From assembly GCA_036505795.1 (NCBI GenBank), contig DASXSU010000111.1, positions 1-45,377 of the forward strand: a stretch of DNA of 45,377 nt. Direction: 5' to 3'. A model generated the notes under the pieces. It was not told where the DNA came from and did no database searches. It saw only the letters and a program-made list of their open reading frames with translations. Numbering within the stretch: the stretch's first letter is position 1; each line of letters begins with the position of its first letter. The translations under genes were made by a program, and so were the position numbers. Shown here in pieces: positions 38,864-45,377 of the stretch. The stretch comes from NS-11 sp036505795. Its GTDB lineage: Bacteria > Nitrospirota > Nitrospiria > Nitrospirales > NS-4.

Positions 38864-40318
38864 ATGGTAAGGCGGCTGGTAGCAATGGTTTCCGTAGTTT
38901 GGCTGCTAGCGTCGCCCACCTGGGCCGGCCCCGGCCCCCTGCCGCTCCTTGTCCAGGCTGAGCCGACGAAGCCGGCAGAAGTAACTCCCAGTACGTCTCC
39001 TGAGACTCCGAGCAGTACCACCCCCGCGGCGGAATCCGCCCCCAGTGCGCCTGCCCAGACACCGAGCAGTACCACGCCCGCGGCGGGTTCCGCCCCTAGT
39101 GCGCCTGCTCAGACACCGAGCAGTACCACGCCCGCGGCGGGTTCAGCCCCCAGTGCGCCTGCTCAGACACCGAGCAGTACCACCCCTGCGGCTGGTGCCG
39201 CCAAAGGCGCAGCCAAGGCCCCGGCCGAGGAAGAAGAACGCGAGGTCTCACGAGTCCCGCTCGTATCGGTGCAGCAAGGAGGCATATTACTTCCGCCCGA
39301 CACTCTCGTCGTGGAGCCAAGCATCAGCTATACCTACGCCACGAACACCCGGTTGATCCTGAGCGGGTTCAGCATCCTTCCGTTGATCATACTCGGCACT
39401 CTCGAATCGGAGAAGACAACGACCCAGATTACTTCTCCAGCGCTTTCAGTTCGCTACGGACTTATGCGAAACGTTCAATTGGATGTCAGGGTTCCGGCCA
39501 TTTTCCAGACTGTGACCAAGGTACGTGCGAACACCGCGCAAGCCGGGCAGGTAGAAGAGAGCAGCCAGCAGTTGGGCATCGGCGATATCTCAGTCGGGCT
39601 GTCTTACCAGCTTCTTTATGAACGTGGAGGATACCCTGACGTGATCTTACGGCTGGGCGCGACCGCGCCCACGGGCAGAAGCCAGTTCGACATTTTTAGC
39701 CAGATCGCAAATGAGGGACCGATTGTCAGCATTGAAGAGTTCATCCGGCGTTTGAATGAAAAGGGACAAGCCGTGGGTTCCGGACGATGGCGAGCAGAGA
39801 GCAGCCTGACGGCCATTAAAGCGCTCGATCCCGCGATCATTGTCGGCAGCATCGGCTACAGCTACACCCCGGCGAGCACGGAGAGCTTAATCCAGATTGC
39901 CGGCAGCCCCTCCGAGGGAGGCGTCGTGTTCGAGCCCCAGATCCTTCAGACCCGTCTCGGACCGGTGAGCAGCTTTAACTTTAGCCTTGGCCTGACCTTG
40001 TCGTTGAACAGACAAGTCTCGATGAATTTCGCCTTTGCTGATTCCGTGACCTTGAGCACAACCGCCAACGGGCAGAAGATTCCTGATTCCCATCTAAATG
40101 TCGGTCAGCTCATCCTGGGAATGAACATGGTGCTCAGTCCTCGCGTCACGCTGTATTTTACCGGACAGATCGGTATCACGCGGGATGCTCCAGACATGGC
40201 TTTTGCGCTGAGTGTCCCCATTGTGTATCCCGATGCGTTCAGTAAGGTCTTCAACTGGTTTAAGAAAACTCCGCCACCGCCGGCAACAGGAAGTCAACCC
40301 GTAGCGCCGAAGCCGTAA
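38864..40318 (+). CDS. Outer-membrane beta-barrel transporter with N-terminal Pro/Ser/Ala repeats (FapF-like)
   Basis: 484 residues from the ATG at 38864; the longer frame needs a TTG at 38792. Signal peptide ends PTWAG. Residues about 48-110 carry three complete 18-residue repeats of the TPSSTTPAAGSAPSAPAQ type plus a partial fourth, and an acidic/basic linker follows. The rest (from about residue 130) alternates amphipathic strands (VEPSISYTYATN, LSVRYGLMRNVQLDVRVPAIF, GIGDISVGLSYQLLY, VILRLGATAPTGRSQ), as in MetA/FapF-like outer-membrane barrels. In FapF an N-terminal coiled coil plugs and gates the pore; the repeat here could play a similar periplasmic role. Confidence 0.82.
   Translation: MVRRLVAMVSVVWLLASPTWAGPGPLPLLVQAEPTKPAEVTPSTSPETPSSTTPAAESAPSAPAQTPSSTTPAAGSAPSAPAQTPSSTTPAAGSAPSAPAQTPSSTTPAAGAAKGAAKAPAEEEEREVSRVPLVSVQQGGILLPPDTLVVEPSISYTYATNTRLILSGFSILPLIILGTLESEKTTTQITSPALSVRYGLMRNVQLDVRVPAIFQTVTKVRANTAQAGQVEESSQQLGIGDISVGLSYQLLYERGGYPDVILRLGATAPTGRSQFDIFSQIANEGPIVSIEEFIRRLNEKGQAVGSGRWRAESSLTAIKALDPAIIVGSIGYSYTPASTESLIQIAGSPSEGGVVFEPQILQTRLGPVSSFNFSLGLTLSLNRQVSMNFAFADSVTLSTTANGQKIPDSHLNVGQLILGMNMVLSPRVTLYFTGQIGITRDAPDMAFALSVPIVYPDAFSKVFNWFKKTPPPPATGSQPVAPKP
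39005..39199 (+). repeat. 54-base tandem repeat in the barrel gene
   Basis: Three full 54-base units plus a partial fourth, encoding 18-residue repeats that begin TPSSTTPAA. The units at 39059 and 39113 are almost identical at DNA level, pointing to recent expansion and possible copy-number change. Confidence 0.8.
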
Positions 40319-40366
40319 TAACGGCGAGTCCCTGAACAGATGCATTTCAATTTTAGGAGGTCAGCT

Positions 40367-41266
40367 ATGATCCGACAAACGCGTACAGGCGCATGTCTAA
40401 TGATTCTTGGATTCCTCGTTCTCGTGGCTTGGGAGCCCACAATCCCGTTCGTCTGGGGAGAAACGCCTCCCCCCAGTAAGGCTGTTGATCCGGCCGACGC
40501 CCAGGTGAAAAAGGGCATGGTGCTCTATGGAAAGGGCGACGTGAATGGCGCTCTGGCCGCCTTCAATAAAGCGATTGAGCTGAACCCGAACCATGCTATT
40601 GCGTATACCAATCGAGGGCTCATGCGATACAAGCAGAATGATATTGACGGAGCTTTCGCAGATCATACGAAAGCCATCGAATTGGATCCGACGCTGGCCG
40701 AAGCCTACACGAACCGGGGCGGAGCCCGCTTCATGAAAGGCGACTTGGATGGAGCGCTCGTGGATCACACCAAGGCCTTGGAGCTCAACCCAAAGCTCGC
40801 CAGCGCGTTCAGCAATCGCGGGCTCGTCCGACTCAAGAAGAGAGATCTAGAGAATGCCCTGGCTGATCTGGACCAGGCCTTGAAGCTCAACCCGTTTGAT
40901 GCTGAAGCGTACACCAACCGAGCAGCCGTTCAGTTGCAAAGAAAGTACTTGAATGAAACGGTGATGGACGCCACGAAAGCAATTTATTTGAATGGGCGCT
41001 TGGCTGAGGCTTATAACGTCCGGGGCGCCGCGTTCTACCGAGGTGACATGCCCCAAAAGGGCTTGGAGGACTTTAATAAGGCAATCGAACTGAACCCGCG
41101 CCTTGCACTGGCGTACATCAATCGAGGCATTATTCGCGTGGAGCAGAAAGAATTCGACAAAGGAATCCAAGATTTTAAAAAGGGAACAGAATTGGTCCCC
41201 GACCTGCAGGTCTTTGCGCAGCCCTGGATCGCGAAGGCAGAACAGGAGAAAGCGAAGAGCAAGTAG
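40367..41266 (+). CDS. Exported TPR protein at the end of the fap-like array
   Basis: 299 residues from the ATG at 40367, with AGGAGGTCAGCT before it. A signal peptide or anchor (GACLMILGFLVLVAWEP) is followed by seven tetratricopeptide repeats of the common form AFNKAIELNPNHAIAYTNRG. It may dock to the barrel or peptidase and organise subunits in the periplasm. The gene is 48 bases after the barrel gene, in the same orientation, so it probably belongs to the same unit. Confidence 0.85.
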   Translation: MIRQTRTGACLMILGFLVLVAWEPTIPFVWGETPPPSKAVDPADAQVKKGMVLYGKGDVNGALAAFNKAIELNPNHAIAYTNRGLMRYKQNDIDGAFADHTKAIELDPTLAEAYTNRGGARFMKGDLDGALVDHTKALELNPKLASAFSNRGLVRLKKRDLENALADLDQALKLNPFDAEAYTNRAAVQLQRKYLNETVMDATKAIYLNGRLAEAYNVRGAAFYRGDMPQKGLEDFNKAIELNPRLALAYINRGIIRVEQKEFDKGIQDFKKGTELVPDLQVFAQPWIAKAEQEKAKSK

Positions 41267-41283
41267 CTGACCCTCGGCATTTC

Positions 41284-42369
41284 TTACCGCATGATGTTGG
41301 CGGCAAGGTAGCGTTCTGAGGCGAGAGAGGGATCATAGCTATAAAAGACGACAAGCACGCCGCCGTCCTCCAGATTTAGAAAGGCTGGGTACCCGCACTC
41401 AAATTCGTGCGCGTAACGATAGTCTCTCGGATCCCTCAAGAGGAGGTGTTCCGACCAGGCGACTCCGCCGTTGTCGCTCATGCTGATTCCTACACCTCGC
41501 GCACGCAATCCCTGTGGATTGCCTATGTGATTGCGATAGCCAAGCAGGACCCTCCCAGAGGAAGTCCGATGCAGGGATGGGGAGGTGCCCCAGATCGAAA
41601 TGGACTCAGGTTCGGACCATGTTTGCCCTGCGTCCGCCGAGACGGACCTGAACAATTCCCGTTCGTACCCCCGGGCGCCTTGCTGCCGCAGGATCGCCAG
41701 GATCTGTCCATCTGGAAGATCCAATAGGCTGGTCTCGTTGAATCCAGCTCCGCGTATCCCTTGAGAGGCCACCTTTTTGACGGGAGTGGCCTCGGTATCA
41801 TATGCGATGGTCCGATGGTCGCCCCAAGTCTTCCCGCCATCGCGGGAACGTATCAGTCCACTTCGCCAATTCTCCTCCGCAATCCGCTTTCCCCAAATCG
41901 GACAGAGCAGATCTCCATTAGATAGTTCCAGGATCCGGCCATAGGTGAACGGCTCTTTGACTGAAACCGGGATGGGAGTCGGTGCGGTCCAGGTGTAACC
42001 ATGGTCTGTCGAGCGCAAGATGATCAGTTCTGCGTCATGCTGATCCCACTTCCGTGTGATCCGTGCATTGCAACAGGGAAAAAGAATGGTGCCGTCGCGC
42101 AATGTCGTCATGCCGACCGACAGGTTGATGCATCCATCGGGCATGCTTGATCGCAAAATCTCTTTCGGGGAGGACCAGGTCTTTCCTTCATCCGACGATC
42201 GCAGGAGGTAGGCCTCGCCGCCCGGCATACAGTCAAAGCGGGTACAGAAGCTGACCAGAAGATCACCGTTCGCCGCTCGAGTGAGACCAGGAAAAAGCCC
42301 CGGTAGGAGTCCCTTATACACCACGAATTTATTGACGACCTTTATTGGAGGCATGGCGTCATGAAGCAT
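41284..42369 (-). CDS. BNR/sialidase-family six-bladed propeller protein
   Basis: 361 residues from the ATG at 42369; a TTG at 42378 and an ATG at 42354 are alternatives. The Asp boxes are SSDEGKTW, STDHGYTW, SRDGGKTW, SADAGQTW and SDNGGVAW. No signal peptide is seen, so it appears cytoplasmic or uses another route. It falls in the sialidase-like (exo-alpha-sialidase/BNR) fold; the substrate is not known and true sialidase residues are not confirmed. The gene converges on the TPR gene with a 17-base gap. Confidence 0.8.
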   Translation of the reverse strand: MLHDAMPPIKVVNKFVVYKGLLPGLFPGLTRAANGDLLVSFCTRFDCMPGGEAYLLRSSDEGKTWSSPKEILRSSMPDGCINLSVGMTTLRDGTILFPCCNARITRKWDQHDAELIILRSTDHGYTWTAPTPIPVSVKEPFTYGRILELSNGDLLCPIWGKRIAEENWRSGLIRSRDGGKTWGDHRTIAYDTEATPVKKVASQGIRGAGFNETSLLDLPDGQILAILRQQGARGYERELFRSVSADAGQTWSEPESISIWGTSPSLHRTSSGRVLLGYRNHIGNPQGLRARGVGISMSDNGGVAWSEHLLLRDPRDYRYAHEFECGYPAFLNLEDGGVLVVFYSYDPSLASERYLAANIMR

Positions 42370-42503
42370 AGCTCGCAATGGAAATGCTCTGCAATATGCC
42401 CAGGATCCGCGGGCTGCAAGCTCTCAGGACTTGAAAGGCCGAAGGCGAGATCAGGAAGGCTGCTTCAGAAGTGATGCAAAAGACCTGTGCTCAAGGTAAA
42501 GCA

Positions 42504-42770
42504 TTAAAACACCGTCCGCTTTCCCTTTAGGACGATTTTAAACCGGAGGTCCAGTTTATTTTGATCGGCAGCCCGAATGTATCTTTCAGACAGCATGATG
42601 ATGTGGCCCGTTTGATAATTCTTGAGCTCAACGCGTTTCTCTTGAACGGACTCAATCCGCCACTCATTGGGGGTGACGACGACGAGTTGCCGCTTGGCGT
42701 TGATCTCCTCCGGGGCCGGCATGATCTTCATCTCGGTGCCGATCTTTGAGTGTAAGTCCGTGACGCTCAT
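42504..42770 (-). CDS. Small protein, unknown
   Basis: 88 residues with AGGAGTGCAGA before the ATG. The sequence has strands such as QLVVVTPNEWRIESV and KRVELKNYQTGHIIMLSERY and a basic end (KIVLKGKRTVF). It looks like a small soluble beta-rich domain. I do not recognise a family. It is monocistronic, between the sialidase-like and Sel1 genes. Confidence 0.6.
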   Translation of the reverse strand: MSVTDLHSKIGTEMKIMPAPEEINAKRQLVVVTPNEWRIESVQEKRVELKNYQTGHIIMLSERYIRAADQNKLDLRFKIVLKGKRTVF

Positions 42771-42884
42771 TCTGCACTCCTACACTGCTCGCCGGCTTGA
42801 TGAGGAGAGGAACTACGGTCTGTAATGTGTTGACCATACACCCCTAAGGGTAGAATAACCAGCAGTGTGTGGCCTTACCAGCAA

Positions 42885-43508
42885 TTAAGGACAGGGCGTA
42901 TCGTCAAGCGAGGCGGCCTTACAGCCATCCTTCTTTTCTCTCCACTCTCGTGCGAGTTTCTGCGCTTCGGCAATGTCTTCCGGCTTCATCATCCTGGACA
43001 CCATCGCTCGGGCCTGATAGGCATATTCATGTCCCTGGCCAGCGGAAAGGTTGAACCACATGTGAGCCCGCACTAAATCGCGAGGCACCCCTTGGCCTTC
43101 CTTGTACATCACACCGAGATTATATTGAGCTTCGGGAAGTTCCTCGTCGGCCGCCTCCTGATACCAATGAACAGCCTGCGCGTAATCTTTCGGCACCCCT
43201 TTGCCCTTCGAATACATCGCAGCCAGATTGGACATGGCCTTGGGAAAACCCTGCTCCGCCGCGAGCTGATACCAGTGGACGGCCGCCTGATAGTCCTGCG
43301 GGACACCCCTGCCTTTGGCGTACATGACCCCAATGTAAAACTGGGCCTCAGGATCATTCTCTTCCGCCAGAGGGCGAAGTTCTTGTAGTGCAAGGCTATA
43401 CTTGCCCTCGTGATAAGCATCGATGCCGTCTTTGAGGTGTGCGAACGAAACTGACCCTAACGCGAAAACAAACGCTGCGGTTAAGAAGACCAAGCGGGAA
43501 ACGTGCAT
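42885..43508 (-). CDS. Sel1-repeat exported protein
   Basis: 207 residues with AAGGATG before the ATG. A signal peptide ends at SVSFAH. Three Sel1-like repeats have the pattern AQFYIGVMYAKGRGVPQDYQ, AMSNLAAMYSKGKGVPKDYA and AQYNLGVMYKEGQGVPRDL, each followed by a HWYQxAA helix. The C-terminal part includes MVSRMMKPEDIAEAQKLA and a Cys pair at the end (GCKAASLDDTPC). Sel1 repeats serve as protein-interaction scaffolds in envelope stress or virulence processes. Its partner is unknown. Confidence 0.88.
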   Translation of the reverse strand: MHVSRLVFLTAAFVFALGSVSFAHLKDGIDAYHEGKYSLALQELRPLAEENDPEAQFYIGVMYAKGRGVPQDYQAAVHWYQLAAEQGFPKAMSNLAAMYSKGKGVPKDYAQAVHWYQEAADEELPEAQYNLGVMYKEGQGVPRDLVRAHMWFNLSAGQGHEYAYQARAMVSRMMKPEDIAEAQKLAREWREKKDGCKAASLDDTPCP

Positions 43509-43635
43509 GCATCATCCTTATCTGAATGTAAGCTGTACAGCCTAAACCATTCCCCTCGAAGTGTCACGTCCCCTTTTAGCAGGATGCCCCGCTTTGGGGT
43601 GCGTCCTTGTTGCAATCAAACGTAAATAACACTAC

Positions 43636-45111
43636 CTAGCGTGTAAGAGTGTCGTCCATCCCCGGCGGGGTTGTCTGGATGCGGCTACCAAGCGCCGGAA
43701 AACGGCTCTGCAACGCCTGCTGGATGAGCCATGCAATCCGGCGGTACGAGAAATGACCTTTGACGCCCGACCGCACCCTTGCAATGTACTCCGCCTCGGC
43801 ATAGTCCATTTTGAACAGGCAGCGAGTACGAAATCCGAAGGGCGTCAGGTACGCTGCAGCCTCCGGATGGGAGCCTGCCAAGCTCTCGAGTTGCTCTCCA
43901 ATCACGGCCATCGTCTCCCGGTATCGGCTGTCCACGCCGGCGTCCGCAAGCACTTCCGGTGTCTCATATCCATGCATAGCGGTGAAGTCCTGGCGGATCT
44001 GCTGGCAGCGACGGTGACGGTGCAGGTCCCGCCACCCGCCCAAGTCCATCAAAATGTCGAAAGTGAAGCCATACCCGCAATGAAACTCTTTCAAGAGCTC
44101 ATCATGGGGGCTCCGGCGGCGTAGTGCGATGTCGATCACCTCCGTCTTGTCTTTTTCCGTCCAGGTTTGCACGACGGCAAGGATCTGTCGATAAGGATAG
44201 ACGGTAACCTTGTACAGGAGCGTTGAGGCGAGCTCATCCAAGGGATCATGCGCCTCGATGAGTTCCACGGCCTCACTTGCCTGAACCTCACCGAGCCGAA
44301 GCCGACGCGCGGCGAATTCTTTGAGCTCCGGATAGGTCTTGATCAGGTAATCGTTCGGTCTGGCATAGCGCGCCAAGGTCGGGGCGAGCGGCTCGCTGAG
44401 GCCCGCGGGCTGGCCGGACATCTCTCCCCATAGGTTCAACGGCGGCGCGGCGCAGGCGCTCTTGAGGTCTTCACCGATCGCGCGAAGTTCGGCGATAGGG
44501 AGAGACAGAAGGCGGCAGATCTGCTTTTCCAATGTGCGAATGCTCACCACCTGGCCCACGTTCGTGCGCGAAGCGAGGGTCAATAGATATCGAGTCACGT
44601 CGAACGTCCGCGCAGCCATCGTCCGATCATACGCGGCCGGTTTCATTTCATCCGGCTTGGGAGTGGCGCTACACAAATAGTCCTTAATCGGATGGTAAAG
44701 CGATTCGTATGTTTGATGAAGCCGTGCAGCAATACCGCGGTAGGTGGCTTCCACCGGTGTGCCCATGATCTCCTCAGGCACAAACACACCTGCGGGACCG
44801 AAGTCTTGATACCGGGAGGACTTCGCTTGCCCGTCCCACAAGACTTCATCTTCAACGTGGATTGCAGCCAGCTCCGAGATGCCCTCGAAGCAAATCATGA
44901 CGTGGCCCAAATCGGCGATGGAGGCGTGGCCATAGTCAAAATAAAATTGTTCCCAGAATTTTTCCGAGGAGTGGCCATGGACCCACCGAAGGCTGTCCTC
45001 GATGGAATCAGCGGAGCGGCTATAGCGGGCCAACGCGTACGCCGATTTTTCTGGCGGCATAGGGGCGAGCGCGAGTACGCGGCGGCTGGACGCGGGCATG
45101 GAGCGCATCAT
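43636..45111 (-). CDS. Two-domain ThyX-like protein
   Basis: 491 residues from the ATG at 45111 with GAGG before it. Both halves look like the ThyX fold: the first has SSEKFWEQFYFDYGHASIAD and EVLWDGQAKSSRYQDF, the second has DLHRHRRCQQIRQDF, close to the RHRxxSxNExSxR flavin/dUMP motif but altered in most positions. The first half has VSIRTLEKQICRLLS instead of the motif. ThyX normally is about 220-250 residues and forms a tetramer. The double form is likely an inactive or re-purposed FAD-dependent thymidylate-synthase relative. Confidence 0.7.
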   Translation of the reverse strand: MMRSMPASSRRVLALAPMPPEKSAYALARYSRSADSIEDSLRWVHGHSSEKFWEQFYFDYGHASIADLGHVMICFEGISELAAIHVEDEVLWDGQAKSSRYQDFGPAGVFVPEEIMGTPVEATYRGIAARLHQTYESLYHPIKDYLCSATPKPDEMKPAAYDRTMAARTFDVTRYLLTLASRTNVGQVVSIRTLEKQICRLLSLPIAELRAIGEDLKSACAAPPLNLWGEMSGQPAGLSEPLAPTLARYARPNDYLIKTYPELKEFAARRLRLGEVQASEAVELIEAHDPLDELASTLLYKVTVYPYRQILAVVQTWTEKDKTEVIDIALRRRSPHDELLKEFHCGYGFTFDILMDLGGWRDLHRHRRCQQIRQDFTAMHGYETPEVLADAGVDSRYRETMAVIGEQLESLAGSHPEAAAYLTPFGFRTRCLFKMDYAEAEYIARVRSGVKGHFSYRRIAWLIQQALQSRFPALGSRIQTTPPGMDDTLTR

Positions 45112-45190
45112 AGGGGCCTCTTTCGAACGCGTCAAGAGTCTGAGTGATAGGATTGAATCGCTTATAGGGGAGTGCTAGGGTTCGAATAGA

Positions 45191-45377
45191 ATGGAGCCGA
45201 TCTTTTTCAGTGCCGACGAATTGAATCTCATGGCCGACGACAACTTTTTTCGCGTCAAGGCGCGGATCATGAAAAAAGTCCGAGCCACGCTGGACGCCTT
45301 GTATGCCGAGCTCAGGAGCGAATTAAATGGCGTCGAGCTGCTCGCCCCTCGAAGTTTCAATCCGAAAGCGCATCAGT
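45191..45377 (+). CDS. Beginning of an unknown protein (cut by window edge)
   Basis: The frame opens with ATG at 45191 and continues without a stop to the window end (62 codons): MEPIFFSADELNLMADDNFF, a helical segment with KARIMKKVRATLDALYAEL, then LAPRSFNPKAHQ. Composition is that of a genuine soluble protein. The ribosome binding site is weak. The gene is divergent from the ThyX-like gene. I do not recognise the family from this part. Confidence 0.6.
   Translation, partial: MEPIFFSADELNLMADDNFFRVKARIMKKVRATLDALYAELRSELNGVELLAPRSFNPKAHQ

Noticed and set aside
41284..42369. Considered as part of the fap-like array because of its position
   Set aside because: It is on the opposite strand, convergent with the TPR gene, and lacks a signal peptide.

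Overview
The window is a 45.4-kb stretch of a Gram-negative bacterial chromosome. It has lpxC (lipid A synthesis), Sec signal peptides, lipoboxes, an outer-membrane beta-barrel and bacterial housekeeping genes (rplI, glyA, nrdR, glnS). The gene mix, with many small secreted proteins, PA2779/PA2778-type genes and sigma-54 control, suggests a Nitrospira-like member of Nitrospirota. That is inference from protein character only; there is no rRNA in the window. No integrase, transposase, phage gene or CRISPR array was seen.

Layout. 1-4.1 kb: cell-surface glycan/lipid genes, with two GT39-type membrane glycosyltransferases (one cut by the window edge) that share a duplicated upstream region, a methyltransferase and a GT2 glycosyltransferase. 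4.3-6.5 kb: small secreted or unknown proteins (DUF5329-like, PepSY). 6.7-9.5 kb: tRNA-Leu, a membrane protein, and a degenerate UPF1/DNA2-like helicase relative coupled to a small membrane-anchored protein. 9.6-13.9 kb: rplI-glyA-nrdR followed by a NarL-type two-component pair whose kinase carries a Rossmann domain as its input. 13.9-16.7 kb: a sulfite-oxidase-like Mo enzyme, lpxC, and an operon of a HARE-HTH protein followed by two 11-residue lysine-rich mini-ORFs. 17-24 kb: BNR lipoprotein, CrtC/AttH-like protein, PsiE, DUF4124 protein, ATP-dependent DNA ligase overlapping a ferredoxin-NADP reductase-like gene, and glnS. 24.3-30.1 kb: a small secreted protein behind a sigma-54-like promoter, an FGE-like protein, a PA2779/C39 peptidase/TPR operon, CsbD, a LuxR-type regulator, an RRM protein and tRNA-Arg.

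30.9-41.3 kb is the most striking part. A sigma-54 activator without a receiver domain is followed by a near-consensus sigma-54 promoter and then by an array of exported proteins: three close paralogues with two internal repeats each, a fourth more distant relative, a Pro/Ala/Val-rich repeat protein, a C39-family peptidase, an outer-membrane barrel with an N-terminal Pro/Ser/Ala repeat, and a TPR protein. The composition (repeat-containing exported subunits, C39 peptidase, outer-membrane barrel) parallels the Pseudomonas functional-amyloid (fap) locus. The five exported proteins, and the peptidase itself, share a short acidic motif whose spacing resembles the double-glycine leaders cut by C39 peptidases. 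I infer a fap-like extracellular fibre system under sigma-54 control.

41.3-45.4 kb: BNR sialidase-like protein, a small unknown, a Sel1-repeat protein, a two-domain ThyX-like protein, and the start of a gene that runs off the window.
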